From Chaetoderma sp. LZ-2023a (lineage: Eukaryota > Mollusca > Caudofoveata > Chaetodermatida > Chaetodermatidae): a stretch of 64,000 nt of DNA. Shown piece by piece: positions 23,691 to 35,235 of this stretch. Below the pieces are notes generated by a model. That model made no database searches, was not told where the DNA came from, and saw only the letters and a list, made by a program, of their open reading frames with translations. Position 1 is the stretch's first letter; every line of letters begins with the position of its first letter. Both the position numbers and the translations under genes were made by a program. The stretch is taken from NCBI GenBank assembly GCA_034401795.1, contig CM067369.1, positions 133,953,350-134,017,349 of the forward strand, written 5' to 3'.

Positions 23691-23711
23691 ATGATGTCAT
23701 ATATAAAACTA

Positions 23712-23920
23712 TTAAACCTTTCACCGATAAATTCCACATACCTCATTTTCAAGGCAACCATGCATATGCGAAAACTCTTAAATATTTTGAAATATTTCTG
23801 GAAGCCATTGCTGCCTAAGGCAGCAATGGCATCCCATCATATTAATTTCAAAATATTCCACAGAGTAGATTTTATATCATAAAGATTATACTTTTTCAAG
23901 GATCTGTCAGTGAAAGGGTT
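23712..23920. mobile_element. F2 MITE, near-complete
   Basis: TTAAACCTTTCACCGATAAA on the left; ATCTGTCAGTGAAAGGG on the right. Centre GAAGCCATTGCTGCC/TAA/GGCAGCAATGGCATC. Together with 39308-39518 it shows the F2 ends as TTAA-CCCTTTCACTGACAAA and inverse. Confidence 0.85.
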
Positions 23921-23936
23921 CCCAGGCAAAAAAAAC

Positions 23937-23960
23937 CTTGGATATTCATGAATATCCAAG
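23937..23960. repeat. Perfect 24-bp palindrome
   Basis: CTTGGATATTCA followed immediately by its exact reverse complement, adjacent to the right end of the F2 copy. An almost identical palindrome stands at 39058-39081 next to an F4 copy. Confidence 0.9.
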
Positions 23961-24031
23961 TTCTGACAAGTCGCTTAATGTTTCATTGTATATAAACAAA
24001 GAAGAAATAAGATGGGTATAGTATAAATGGT

Positions 24032-24193
24032 TTAAACCTCAAATTTGTTGAAGAAAATGTTCATTTACAGACCAAGAGAACATTTTTTTTTTTTAAGTTT
24101 CACTGGAATGACTGGATTCGGTGATTTAAGGCAGTCATTCCAGTTGGGAATTTGCAAAAAAATAGTCTTCTCTTGGCACTAGTTAAGGGTTAA
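24032..24193. mobile_element. F1 MITE, shortened
   Basis: TTAAACCTCAAATTTGTTGA on the left and GTTAAGGGTTAA on the right. Arms TTCATTTACAGACCAAGAGA and AGTCTTCTCTTGGCA. The centre is diverged. Confidence 0.75.
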
Positions 24194-24234
24194 ATTTAAC
24201 TTCAATTTTGAATTACGTGTGTAAAATAGAGTTC

Positions 24235-24605
24235 AATTTCTAGCTATGCCTCGCCCATTTCTAGCTAAGCTCCGCCCAGTGTTTTCGATGTGTTGGCAAC
24301 GATTTATGTACTTTGAACCCTGAATTCTCAGAATTCTATTTTCAAAGTAACTATACATGTAAGCCGTTAAATATTTCAAAACTAATTTAACTCAGGGTGC
24401 TCTCAGCAATATCCCCCCAATTGAATTAGTTTAAATATTCAACATAGTGTTTATTAAATAATAAATCCATCAAAGACATACAATTCGTACACTTGACAAA
24501 ATTTTCAATGTTCATCACAGAGCTAGACAAACGTCATTCATTATGCATTTTGATTGCAATGTGACGTAATTGATTATGATGTCATATACTTGAGTGACAG
24601 ATCAG
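24235..24605. mobile_element. F3 MITE
   Basis: CTAGCTATGCCTCGCCCATT, CTAAGCTCCGCCC, a hairpin built on CAAAACTAATTTAACTCAGG and inverse, TGTTTATTAAATAATAAATC, CATTCATTATGC, GATTATGATGTCATA. The duplication at 24301 begins inside it. Confidence 0.75.
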
Positions 24606-24689
24606 ATCCATCCATAGCATATACATTTCTTTATCGCTAAAAAACTGATTTACACAATTAATAACTTAATCTATAGAACAAGTTACAAC

Positions 24690-25060
24690 CAATGGACTTT
24701 TCTGGTTTTAGTTATGCCCCATCCATCTCTAGCTAAGCTCCACCCACACCTCACTCGTGTTTGGATCAATCGAATCTCTATTTCCAGAAAACTATTCAGG
24801 TAAGGTGTTGAATATTTTGATACTAATTTGACTTGCTGCTGCGGCTGCCTATGGCAGCCGCAGCACCCAGTAAAATTAGTTTCAAAATATTCAACAGCAT
24901 GTTTATTAAATAGCAAAGACATACAATGCGTACAACATGTCGGACTACTAAGTGTTTAAGACAGACTAAATCGAGTCATTCATGATGTCATGACTATGAC
25001 ATCATCCTACACGTCATGTAGTTGATTACGATGGATGGATAAAATGGAAAGGTTCATTGC
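24690..25060. mobile_element. F3 MITE, best copy
   Basis: CAATGGACTTTTCTGGTTTT, TTATGCCCCATCCATC, GGATCAATCGAATC, then a hairpin with the perfect palindrome GCTGCGGCTGCC/TAT/GGCAGCCGCAGC inside TTGACTT and AATTAGTTT arms. The right arm is ATGTTTATTAAATAGCAAAG, ATGATGTCATGACTATGACA, and the end is AAATGGAAAGGTTCATTG, roughly the inverse of the beginning. The second copy is at 26582-26955. Confidence 0.85.
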
Positions 25061-25099
25061 ACCATGGCGTATAAAGATTAATAAAGGTGCTAGCTAGAA

Positions 25100-25618
25100 C
25101 ACCCCGTACATAGTAAATATAATATACCCATGTAAACTCGATTTTTTACAGAATTTTAATTCTTGCCAATATGGATATAATTTGCAGAGATGTAAATTAC
25201 AAAGTCGACAATGTCAGGGGTGAGGTGGTGTCTGTGGGTTGGGGTGTGGGGGAGGCAGGGGGGGAGGGGGTTACACAAGTATCATGGCTCAGAATCCGGG
25301 GTTACACAAGTATCATGGCTCAGAATCCCCACCCACCCATTGAGCTCAGGTGACAAGGGTTATCCAACCAAATTACTGGAGTATTAAATTCACAGAATAA
25401 TGTAAAATAAAATCATGATTCTCACTTTAGAATGATTATTTATTGTGATTACATCATGGATGGGAAATCTTGAACAAAGCACTAGAGGATATATAATTTG
25501 TGAACAGTCAGCTAGTCTGTTATTTACCATGTATTCAATGTCACTTAAAGTATTATCATGAAGCCACCTGTCTGAGAATAAACACATCTCTTGCTGAATG
25601 CCCCAGATTATAGCTGTA
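25100..25618. other. No recognised gene within duplication
   Basis: Contains a G-rich stretch (25215-25270). The short minus frame at 25390-25587 (copy at 27257) has no known motif. Confidence 0.5.
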
Positions 25619-26190
25619 TTAACACTTCAATGGCCAAGATTGCTCAAGAAAATTCAAAATTTTGCACTTTGAACATCCATATGCAGGTCAAGAGTTAATC
25701 TTTTCATGGCTAAGAAGACTTTTTTACTTAGTAATTGTCCATTAGCAACCTAGGCATAGGATATTTTTAAAAGTTTACCACTGGAATGACTGATTTGCTT
25801 ATTGATCCAGACATTTTCTCAGATGAAATGGATATTCCCCAATACCACTGCCAAAGGCGTTTTTCCCAGCTTGACCATTAACCTTTAATGGATGGGTTTG
25901 GTCTAGAAAATACAAAACTTTACCAAATGCTATCCATTTGCATGCCAAGAAAAGGTTATCTTTTTTTTCTTTGCCACTGAAATGGTTAGGTCTAATACTG
26001 AACTGGTCTTGAGAAATGTTCATTCATTTTTAGACCAAGAATAATATTTTTGAAAATTTACCACAGGACATGTTTGCCTCAATAACTGAGCCTATCATTC
26101 CATTAATAAATTTCCAAAAATAATCTCCTCCTGGTCAGCAATGGACATTTTCTATGAGAAAATTATAATTTTCTGACCAATATTCCCACT
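25619..26190. mobile_element. Cluster of degraded F1 MITEs
   Basis: At least three F1 remnants: TTAACACTTCAATGGCCAAG with CCATATGCAGGTCAAGAG; AACCTTTAATGGATGG with CTATCCATTTGCATGCCAAG; and TGTTCATTCATTTTTAGACC with TGGTCAGCAATGGACATTTT. Copied again at 27486-28056. Confidence 0.65.
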
Positions 26191-26199
26191 AACCCGTAC

Positions 26200-28066
26200 G
26201 ATTTATGTACTTTGAACCCTGAATTCTCAGAATTCTATTTTCAAAGTAACTATACATGTAAGCCGTTAAATATTTCAAAACTAATTTGACTCAGGGTGCT
26301 CTCAGCAATATACCCCCAATTGAATTAGTTTAAATATTCAACATAGTGTTTATTAAATAATAAATCCATCAAAGACATACAATTCGTACACTTGACAAAA
26401 TTTTCAATGTTCATCACAGAGCTAGACAAACGTCATTCATTATGCATTTTGATTGCGATGTGACGTAATTGATTATGATGTCATATACTTGAGTGACAGA
26501 TCAGATCCATCCATAGCATATACATTTCTTTATCGCTAAAAAACTGATTTACACAATTAATAACTTAATCTATAGAACAAGTTACAACCAATGGACTTTT
26601 CTGGTTTTAGTTATGCCCCATCCATCTCTAGCTAAGCTCCACCCACACCTCACTCGTGTTTGGATCAATCGAATCTCTATTTCCAGAAAACTATTCAGGT
26701 AAGGTGTTGAATATTTTGATACTAATTTGACTTGCTGCTGCGGCTGCCTATGGCAGCCGCAGCACCCAGTAAAATTAGTTTCAAAATATTCAACAGCATG
26801 TTTATTAAATAGCAAAGACATACAATGCGTACAACATGTCGGACTACTAAGTGTTTAAGACAGACTAAATCGAGTCATTCATGATGTCATGACTATGACA
26901 TCATCCTACACGTCACGTAGTTGATTACGATGGATGGATAAAATGGAAAGGTTCATTGCACCATGGCGTATAAAGATTAATAAAGGTGCTAGCTAGAACA
27001 CCCCGTACATAGTAAATATAATATACCCATGTAAACTCGATTTTTTACAGAATTTTAATTCTTGCCAATATGGATATCATTTGCAGAGATGTAAATTACA
27101 AGGTCGACAATGTCAGGGGTGAGGTGGTGTCTGTGGGTTGGGTGTGGGGGAGGCAGGGGGGGAGGGGGTTACACAAGTATCATGGCTCAGAATCCCCACC
27201 CACCCATTGAGCTCAGGTGACAAGGGTTATCCAACCAAATTACTGGAGTATTAAATTCACAGAATAATGTAAAATAAAATCATGATTCTCACTTTAGAAT
27301 GATTATTTATTGTGATTACATCATGGATGGGAAATCTTGAACAAAGCACTAGAGGATATATAATTTGTGAACAGTCAGCTAGTCTGTTATTTACCATGTA
27401 TTCAATGTCACTTAAAGTATTATCATGAAGCCACCTGTCTGAGAATAAACACATCTCTTGCTGAATGCCCCAGATTATAGCTGTATTAACACTTCAATGG
27501 CCAAGATTGCTCAAGAAAATTCAAAATTTTGCTCTTTGAACATCCATATGCAGGTCAAGAGTTAATCTTTTCATGGCTAAGAAGACTTTTTTACTTAGTA
27601 ATTGTCCATTAGCAACCTAGGCATAGGATATTTTTAAAAGTTTACCACTGGAATGACTGATTTGCTTATTGATCCAGACATTTTCTCAGACGAAATGGAT
27701 ATTCCCCAATACCACTGCCAAAGGCGTTTTTCCCAGCTTGACCATTAACCTTTAATGGATGGGTTTGGTCTAGAAAATACAAAACTTTACCAAATGCTAT
27801 CCATTTGCATGCCAAGAAAAGGTTATCTTTTTTTTCTTTGCCACTGAAATGGTTAGGTCTAATACTGAACTGGTCTTGAGAAATGTTCATTAATTTTTAG
27901 ACCAAGAATAATATTTTTGAAAATTTACCACAGGACATGTTTGCCTCAATAACTGAGCCTATCATTCCATTAATAAATTTCCAAAAATAATCTCCTCCTG
28001 GTCAGCAATGGACATTTTCCATGAGAAAATTATAATTTTCTGACCAATGTTCCCACTAACCCGTAC
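26200..28066. repeat. Tandem segmental duplication, copy 2 (1,867 bp)
   Basis: Direct repeat of 24301-26199. The junction reads CCCGTAC|GATTTATG against GGCAAC|GATTTATG at the left edge of copy 1, so only AC is shared at the breakpoint. The MITEs inside are the same as in copy 1. Confidence 0.95.
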
Positions 28067-28265
28067 CACTCTTATTCTCAATATTATATCTTTTACTGTG
28101 TCAATAGCAAAGAAACTGGTGTACATTTCCCAACAATTTTAGTGGACGATGTTGCTGTCTATGACAGCAACATCTTCCATCAAATTTGTCAAAAAATTAA
28201 CACCAGTCCATCTTTTAATTTAATTTGAAAATTTAAAACTTTGACATCAGAATGGTAAGGGTTAA
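28057..28265. mobile_element. F4 MITE, near-complete
   Basis: Left end AACCCGTACCACTCTTATTC, right end ATCAGAATGGTAAGGGTTAA. Arms GAAACTGGTGTACATTT and inverse. Centre GATGTTGCTGTC/TAT/GACAGCAACATC. Other copies are at 38855, 54797, and split at 40989/50043. Confidence 0.88.
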
Positions 28266-28269
28266 AAAC

Positions 28270-28880
28270 AGATAAAACAGTTAATTCAGTGAACAAGACT
28301 ATCTAAATTATAAGATCTCTTCTGTTACCTGGGAGATAATTTATTCTGTGCAGAGCCATAACTAAAGTCTAAAGCAGATGTATTGTCATTCTCCATCATT
28401 AATGCCAATTTCAAGCACAATGATGATTAGTAAGGTGACACTACTATGACAAATCAAATAAATACTAAAATTTGTAAGCAATTATTTGTGGACAATTGTG
28501 AATACAGACTACTGTATCAATTTAGGATTACCTGAGTACACTGGACTGAAAGAAGTGCAAAGGAAGGATTGTAATAGCTTTTGTTGCATTTAATCAATGT
28601 TTTTTAAAACTCTTGGTGATGCATTAACTATACATAGTTCAGTCTCTGTTGATAAGTCAACTGTCACATGTTTTCCTCAGTATACCGGTAACATGGCTGG
28701 GAAGGCATGAGTTTGCAAGTGAGATTACGTGATTAAATTGAAAATCACAATTATTTCTTAAATCATTAATTTATATTCAGGATTAAAAATTATATAATCC
28801 AATAATCGTGAATACTTTCTACTGCATAAAATATTTCATAGCCTACCTTTTAATTACTCTTTAATGTGATCTGTCACAAA
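28270..28880. other. No recognised feature
   Basis: AT-rich sequence without a coding frame or repeat I can name. Confidence 0.5.
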
Positions 28881-28889
28881 AAATGACAA

Positions 28890-28985
28890 GTCAGGTTAAG
28901 AGATTATTTTGAAAATGTATCACTGGAATGACTGCCTTGAAAATCGAGCCAGGTATTCCAGTGATACATTTTCAACTAGATGGAC
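28890..28985. mobile_element. F1 MITE centre, degraded
   Basis: GAAAATGTATCACTGGAATG and CATTCCAGTGATACATTTTC (partly) form a hairpin. Outer ends are lost. Confidence 0.6.
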
Positions 28986-29039
28986 TGCGTCCTGCATGTC
29001 GAGCCCTTTAGTTTTTCTACATATCACATACGTGTGGCA

Positions 29040-29540
29040 GTGTCGCAAAATAAGGATTTCTTAAAATAATATACGCCTTGATAAGTCCATTGAAAACTCT
29101 AACATTCTTCTAATTCTTGAAAAGGAGACAAATCACACAGAAATAAACTAAGCCCAAAATCATATAAAAGTATTAAAAAAACACTTTAAAATGTTTTAAT
29201 TTTGGTGCAAACTGAATGTAATAATGATACATGTATAGAACTATTCTGTAAAGTTTTGTTGGGATTAGCCCTTGATAAATTAAAAGAACATTGAAAACCT
29301 TTAACAGTCTTCTAATTCTTTCTCCACAATACACTAAGTCCAAACTACGTAAAAATATGGAAACAATTTGACAATTATTTTCATTATGATGGAGTCAGGA
29401 TGCAATGATGGCATAGAACAAATCTGTACAGTTTTATTGCGAGCCATTGACGAATTAAATGTCTATTGAAAAACTTTAACATTTACCTAATTCTTGTTGC
29501 AAAATAGGCTAAGTCCTAACCCCGTAACATATGGAAAAAA
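29040..29540. repeat. Three diverged tandem modules
   Basis: Phrases such as TTTAACATTCTTCTAATTCTT, ACTAAGTCC and AAAAATATGGAAA recur at about 29095, 29300 and 29470, and related sequence is at 9500-9640. No gene is present. Confidence 0.55.
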
Positions 29541-29544
29541 TGTG

Positions 29545-29826
29545 AAAATTATTTTAATTATCTTCTTCTTCTTTTCGATCGCTGGTATCACACTTGGAGA
29601 GCCGTTCTCACGATGAAATCTGTGGTTTTCTGCAGTTCTTCCACAGGCCAATACAGCTTTTCAAGAAAAGAGGTTGACAAAGGCCAGATCTCTTCTCTCA
29701 GCAGCTGATACGTACTGCAACATTGAAGTATGTGCTCTGTGGTCTGTTCTGCTTCTCCACAAGGACAAGCGGGCGATGTTGTAAGGTGGAACCGCCTGTA
29801 CATGTGTTGGTTTAGTCTGTTGGTTT
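29545..29826 (-). pseudogene. LINE reverse transcriptase C-terminus fragment
   Basis: The minus-strand frame 29588-29803 reads HMYRRFHLTTSPACPCGEAEQT, with TEHILQCC and the downstream EEIWP and FIVRTALQV segments. This is the zinc-finger-like C-terminal region (CPCG...TEH.L..C) of a widespread group of non-LTR RTs whose copies end in AAG repeats, here GAAAAGAAGAAGA at 29560-29576 on the same strand. Everything upstream, including the catalytic domain, is missing, so it is a 5'-truncated dead copy. Confidence 0.8.
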
Positions 29827-30047
29827 AGTATTTTAATTATGATATGTATACTGTATGCAATGATGGTATAGGACAAATCAGTAAAGTTTTATTGAGATTG
29901 AGTAAGCCATTGATGACTTAAATGTACATTGAAAGACCTTTAACATTTATCTGCGTGCAGCACGCCTTCTGGATCAATATGTCAAGCCATCCTATTCTCG
30001 ACAAAAATTGTCTTCTCGTTGCCTGCAAATGGACTTTTATAAATGCT

Positions 30048-31125
30048 ATTGCAGCTAGGGCTGCGCGGTTTGGCTTACAGCCATATCGGTTTCGATATGA
30101 CTTTTCATATCGGTTTTAACCGAATATCGGTTTTATGGACATGAAACAAAAAATTTAAATGATAAAAATTAGCACGAAAACAGAACGTATTCACGCCCTG
30201 ATACATTCGTAATGTTTTACGCCTTTAAAGCTTAATATACCTTATAATATCCATCATCGCAGGAGTGAAATTATTAATTAGACCGCCTAAATATTACGCA
30301 CAGTTAAATAAACATCGTTTATTTTGTCAAAATTAATCATAAATCAGCAAAACAGGTTGCGAAAAGACGTAAATAACGCGATTGTAATTAATTATGATGT
30401 AATTATCTCCCTTTCGTCTTTCATTTCCAATTCGGCCTGAGGACGAAATCATGCCTTGAAGAAAATATTAAGTGTAATATTGCGATCGCGAATTTCATAA
30501 GTTAATATGATATTGTGTATAGAAGATAACGTTTTAAAAACGGTTTGAGTAATAATTTTATTTAAAATTATATCCTAATCAGCAAAATGTATTCAGCATT
30601 ATATTTATTGGCGAGATTTTGATGCATTCGGGCGATTTAGTGTTGGGACGACTTTGCATTATGTTAATTAGCCAGTGACGTAAATAAAATGGATGCCGTT
30701 GTTTAGAAATGTTTTCCCCGATACAAATTTTAATGACAAATTCCCACATTAGTATTGTGTTTTATATTGCAAATTTATCTGAGACTATCAGAGAAAAGAC
30801 GAGTGGATATTGATTTAATTAATTCGCTGCTTGATTTCTCTCGGCGTACAGCGAGTTACATTGATACACAATATGCGCAATTGGGGCCACGTTCAATTAT
30901 TAGTTGCCCCGAACATAGCTTAATGGAAAGTATGGCCATTATTATTCATTACGATTTTCATGCTCGTTAGTATCTTTTATTTTTAACAATCCTGATACGA
31001 AAATCCGAAAATATGTTCATATTCGGTTTTTCGATATTTATTTTTTATAATCGGTTATGAAACCGTCAGTGCAGGATATCGGTTTTAAATATGGTATCGG
31101 TATATCGCGCAGCCCTAATTGCAGC
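30048..31125. mobile_element. Nonautonomous hAT transposon with 8-bp target duplication
   Basis: The element spans 30056-31117 (1,062 bp). It begins TAGGGCTGCGCG and ends CGCGCAGCCCTA, a perfect 12-bp terminal inverted repeat. It is flanked on both sides by ATTGCAGC (30048-30055 and 31118-31125). An 8-bp duplication and a (C/T)AGGG-type end are hallmarks of hAT transposons. Several TATCGGTTTT motifs near both ends look like subterminal transposase sites. No transposase is encoded; the frame at 30755-30970 has no recognisable motif. It sits next to an F1 remnant (29990-30047). Confidence 0.92.
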
Positions 31126-31330
31126 TTTCCTCATTGTTATGCTTTTGGTGTTATGTCTGGGTAATTTCATTGTACCCTAGCTGATTAATCGAGTCATCAA
31201 GAATATTCTTAAATAATCGATTGTGATCAATCAAAGCAATAATCGCACAAACCTAAGGGGGCTGTGGAGGGAGGTGATATCTGTCGACATAATACCCAGA
31301 TAAGAAGTCAAGACCTGAGTGTTGTATCAT

Positions 31331-31568
31331 TTAACCATTTACTCCTCAATATTGGGCAAGAAAATTGAAAATTTCATTTAATGAATTTCCCTTTACAGAT
31401 GAAGAGAAAACTAGTTTTGAAAATTAATCACTGAAGTGACTGGAAAGGTTATCTAACCAGTCAATTCAGTGGTTAGTTTTCAACACGAGTCTAAATCTCG
31501 CCTGAAAACAGGGCATTCCATAAGACTATTGCAAAGGCCAGTGATGGCTGACATTTTCTTTTACTTAA
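31331..31568. mobile_element. F1 MITE
   Basis: TTAACCATTTACTCC at the left, TTTACTTAA at the right. Arms ACTAGTTTTGAAAATTAATC and inverse around GACTGG...CCAGTC. Confidence 0.8.
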
Positions 31569-31771
31569 CCCTGTCAAAAGCAGCTTCTGCATTTGTCCTG
31601 AGAAATGTTCATTTGTACACCGAGAGAAGACTACTTTTCAGAATTTACCACTGGACTGACTGGCTCAATAATCGAGCCAGACATTCCAGTGGTAAATTTC
31701 TCAAAATAGTCTTCTCTTGGCCTGTAAATGGACATATTCTATGAGATTTTCTTGACAAAATTTGAAGGTTT
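31565..31771. mobile_element. F1 MITE sharing a TTAA with the previous copy
   Basis: TTAACCCTGTCAAAAGCAGC at the left, TTGAAGGTTTA at the right. Centre GGCTCAATAATCGAGCC. Arms AAATGTTCATTTGTACACCG and GGCCTGTAAATGGACAT. Confidence 0.85.
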
Positions 31772-32339
31772 ATCATTACCCTTCATGAATACAGCCCCTG
31801 AGTAGTGTGTATATTCATGGATTTTTAGCCCTTTAAAACCACCTGTGCATAGACAAATGTTTACAAACAAACCAATTCAGCACGATGCGCAACAGATATT
31901 TTGCTGAATATTCTGAAAATAATTTGACTGACAGTTTTCCTACCTATGGTGGCACCATAATTGAGTAAAATTATTTGCACAAGTAATTCAAAATTCTCAC
32001 TCTCAATACATCGCAATACCCCAGTGGTACTATTTGACAGACACTCTTATGATAAATCTTTCAAAGAGGATTCAAGAAGTGTTGGAACATAGTGGTTATT
32101 ATGCAGAGGCTCAAATTAAAACCCACTAATACCAACAATTAGTGTTACTTTTAATGGAGAATTATGTTATTTGACATTGAATGGGTGAAATATTCTGGTC
32201 ACTAACCATCAGTGAAAGGAAATGACCACCATCAAAAGGCTGGTCTGTTAAATTAACGAAGACCTATGCATTTGTGATGATCAGTGCCTTTCAAGTGCTT
32301 TTTTACATTATTTGGCAGTGTAAAAAAAGGGTTAGCCAT

Positions 32340-32539
32340 TTAACATTTGAGCTGCCAAAAATGCAGTGGTCTTTGAGAAATGTCCATTTGCAGACCAAAA
32401 GAAGCTTATTTTTTAAAATCTACCACTAGAATGACTGGCTCGATAACCGAGCCAGCTTCTCTTAATTTTGGTCAGCAGATGGACATTTTCTATGAGAAAA
32501 TAGCAATTTCCTTTAACAAATCTGAGCATTCAAGGGTTG
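32340..32539. mobile_element. F1 MITE with one arm deleted
   Basis: TTAACATTTGAGCTGCC at the left, GCATTCAAGGGTTGA at the right. Centre GGCTCGATAACCGAGCC intact. The right inner arm between the centre and TCTCTTAATTTTGG is missing about 30 bases. Confidence 0.8.
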
Positions 32540-32829
32540 AAAAACATGGTTTGAATACAAATTAGTGACCAATGACAACTGAAAGGCGGTCTATGTATTT
32601 TGAAAGGGCTTTGGGAACCATACTCTGTGTTCAGTTAATGGTCAAAATAAAAAGATTTGACCGCTCTGAACATCTGCTGACAAGTAAATGCTACTTTGTG
32701 CATCTGACAATAATTTCAGACTGCAAAATATAAATACAATCTTTGACAATTCCTGTTATGTTTATGATAAAAACCTGTCATCTTCTGGCAATAATAACAA
32801 CAGAATTTAGAGGCATCAGGAACTTTCGC

Positions 32830-32960
32830 ACGTCAGGAAGACCTGAATTTTTGTTTAATCTTAGCACTGGAATGACTGCCTCAATAACTGAGTCAGTCAT
32901 TCAGTAAACTCAAGCAAAACTTTAAACTTTTACAAAATGTTTTGACTATTAAGCATTTAA
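32830..32960. mobile_element. F1 MITE, degraded
   Basis: TTAGCACTGGAATGACTGCC, TCAATAACTGAGTCAGTCATTC (shortened). Outer arms barely recognisable. Confidence 0.5.
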
Positions 32961-33094
32961 CACTTGAAATGTCAGTATTTCAATAGCGAGACAGCTATTC
33001 ATGAACTTTTTACCCAATTCACTAGACACAAGGGTAAATATGAGCATGGAGTGCTTGTTGTTGTTATTGTTGCTGCTGTTGTTTATTTTTTTAT

Positions 33095-33970
33095 TTGAAC
33101 TCTGGTTCTACTGAAAGGATCCTCCCCAAATTTTGAGGGAAGCATACCCGTGGGGTCCCACACATATGCCAATTTAGCGTCAAAAGCTAAAATGCAACAG
33201 CTTTCACTAACAGTTTTCAAAAGACATCTTTAGGCCAAAATAACAAATAGTTTCATTTCCTGTAAACCTCTCGGGTGAAATTGTTCTTTTTTTTCACCCG
33301 GGCGGGAATAAGAAAATGAGTTTTTTCTACCCATCAGAAATGTTAAAACATCCTTACATTTGTCAAACTATGCAAATTGCAATGTTTTTAAGGCCATTTG
33401 TATGCCATGTGAATCCCTTTTGCTAATTGCGACATGAAATACATGACAAATTTGGCAATTACAACCATATTTAAATAAATTAATTAAATATCAGAAAAAC
33501 AAATATTTATGTCCTTTCTAAAATAAATTAATAATTGAAAAAAAGTTTCCTCCCTCCCTACTTAAGTCTTTTTCCCCCCACCCAGTTTGCAGGAAACAAA
33601 TTTTTTTAATGGATGGCCTTACCTACTCTTTAATAACTCTGGTTGAATACTGGTGCAATCTTCTCCAAACATGGAAGCTTTCCTATGTGGTCCCGAACAC
33701 ATATGTCAATTTTGTGGCCAAAGGATAGATGGCAACAGCTCGCAGCTATATTGTTTTCCAGATAGATATTTTAAAGCATTTTTCAATAAGTCGAATGGAG
33801 CAATCCGTTTCGAACTTGGGTTGATGTTTGTCTGTAGAGTCCTAAATATGCCAATTTTGCTGTCAAAAACTAAAACGCAACAGCTTTCAGCAACATTGTT
33901 TCCAAAATAGATACTATTGACCTTATGGCGGCTTGACAAAAAAAATATATCAACGACGCGGGTATTGGAC
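33095..33970. repeat. Imperfect internal repeats
   Basis: The phrase GCAACAGCTTTCA with TTTCCAAAA or TTTTCAAAAGA following, preceded by CCAATTTTG and TGTCAAAA, occurs around 33165-33230, 33700-33765 and 33845-33910. CATGGAAGCTTTCC/GGGAAGCATACC also recur. Short frames on both strands have no known motif. Confidence 0.55.
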
Positions 33971-33974
33971 AAAT

Positions 33975-34122
33975 TTGTCCTTATTTAGACTAATTTTACT
34001 AGAACCCAGAACCGTAAGTAGCAACAGCTTCCAGTCAACTTAAATTAGTTTCCAAATAATCAACAGAATATTCCTTATATCATAAAGGATTTGTTGTTCC
34101 CAGTCTGAAAGTGTTAAAGCAT
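33975..34122. mobile_element. F2 MITE, degraded
   Basis: Right half clear: GCAACAGCTTCCAGTCAA, TAATCAACAGAATATTCC, TTATATCATAAAGGATTTG, AAAGTGTTAA. Left half worn. Confidence 0.6.
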
Positions 34123-34339
34123 TAAGACCATTGTCACTCTAGTAGCAATCTGGAAAAAACCCCAAAGATTTAGTTCCTGGTCCGGTCTCAGGCAACTTTT
34201 GTTTGACATATAATCTGGAAAGTACATCCACTCTATTATTTTTGCTGAATTCCAAGAAAAAACCCATATACAGCCTTTTCATTGCGGGTGGTAGTGACCT
34301 GAAAATTTCATTTTTTTTCATATGAGGTTTTGTCGTACA

Positions 34340-34900
34340 TTGCATTACTTTGAAATCCTAAATGTCTATAGTTCACAATATGACTGTGAAAGTGTCAAGC
34401 ACGAGTTGCCAGAACCAGACCATGGATCTAGAAAAGCAGATTTGGCTACTAGACTATATTGTTTTCCAAGAAAGGCTTTGACATATATTGATCTTTAACT
34501 TATACGCCAAACCACAGGCAGCAACAGCTCCCAGTCAACTTAGATCCTGTGCATTGATTGGGAATATGGTTCTCCCCAGAGCTTTGTGTCAGAGCTCCAT
34601 ACACCACATGGCTGTCAGTTGTTTCTTGACAAAATTCTAAGCAGGACCTCATGCAAATCTGACTTTTCAAAATCTATTATCTAAAGCAGTACTTAACACC
34701 AACAATTACAATCATTAAGCACTCGAGAGTATTATTAATCAAAGTTACGAACATTAAACAGTGATATACTCTGAGATAATCAGCCTCAATTTCAGTTATT
34801 TAGCGCAACTCATTCATCCATTGTAATAGCCTCCACACTTCTAGTTAGTTTAGTACCCATGAACTAACAAATACTCCTTGATTTATTTGAAAAATATGTC
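34340..34900. other. No recognised feature
   Basis: No gene or element that I can support. Confidence 0.5.
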
Positions 34901-34921
34901 TATTATGGATATATGAGAACT

Positions 34922-35120
34922 TTAACCCTTTAACACTCATATCAGCCAAAAATGGCCTCTGCAGTGGTCTTCAGAAATGTCAATTTGTAGACCCTAAAAG
35001 CCTATTTTTGAAAATTTATCACTGGAATGACTGGCTCGATAAGCGAGCCAGTCATTCCAGTGAAAAATTTTCAAGAATAATCTTCTCTTGGACATTTTCT
35101 GAGAAAATTAAAAAAAAATT
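34922..35120. mobile_element. F1 MITE joined to F2
   Basis: TTAACCCTTTAACACTCATA at the left, perfect centre ACTGGCTCGATAAGCGAGCC. The right arm breaks into CCCTTTATCACTTACAGACC, an F2 left end, giving an F1/F2 junction without an intervening TTAA. Confidence 0.8.
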
Positions 35121-35235
35121 CCCTTTATCACTTACAGACCAAAAATGGCAAATTCTTGATGGTATAAGGAACATTCTGTTGAATATTTTGAAACCAATTT
35201 GATCGGGAGCGGTCAGGCTGCAATGGCTTCTTTCA
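35121..35235. mobile_element. F2 MITE, left half
   Basis: TGGTATAAGGAACATTCTGT, TGAATATTTTGAAACCAATT, then GAGC...GCTGCAATGGCTTC. The rest is missing. Confidence 0.65.

Larger units (their letters stand above)
24301..26199. repeat. Tandem segmental duplication, copy 1 (1,899 bp)
   Basis: The whole interval repeats directly at 26200-28066. By eye I count about a dozen substitutions, plus one 32-bp difference: copy 1 has the phrase TTACACAAGTATCATGGCTC twice near 25271 and 25303, copy 2 once. It contains part of one F3, a complete F3 (24690-25060) and a cluster of degraded F1 copies. It ends CTAACCCGTAC, the left terminus of an F4 element that is complete only after copy 2. Confidence 0.95.

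Noticed and set aside
23192-23818. 189- and 174-residue open frames rich in His, Thr, Ile or Met
   Set aside because: Again a product of the triplet array. Several frames on both strands are open over the same interval.
30755-30970. 71-residue frame in the hAT element, possible transposase remnant
   Set aside because: No hAT dimerisation or catalytic motif, and it is too short to judge.
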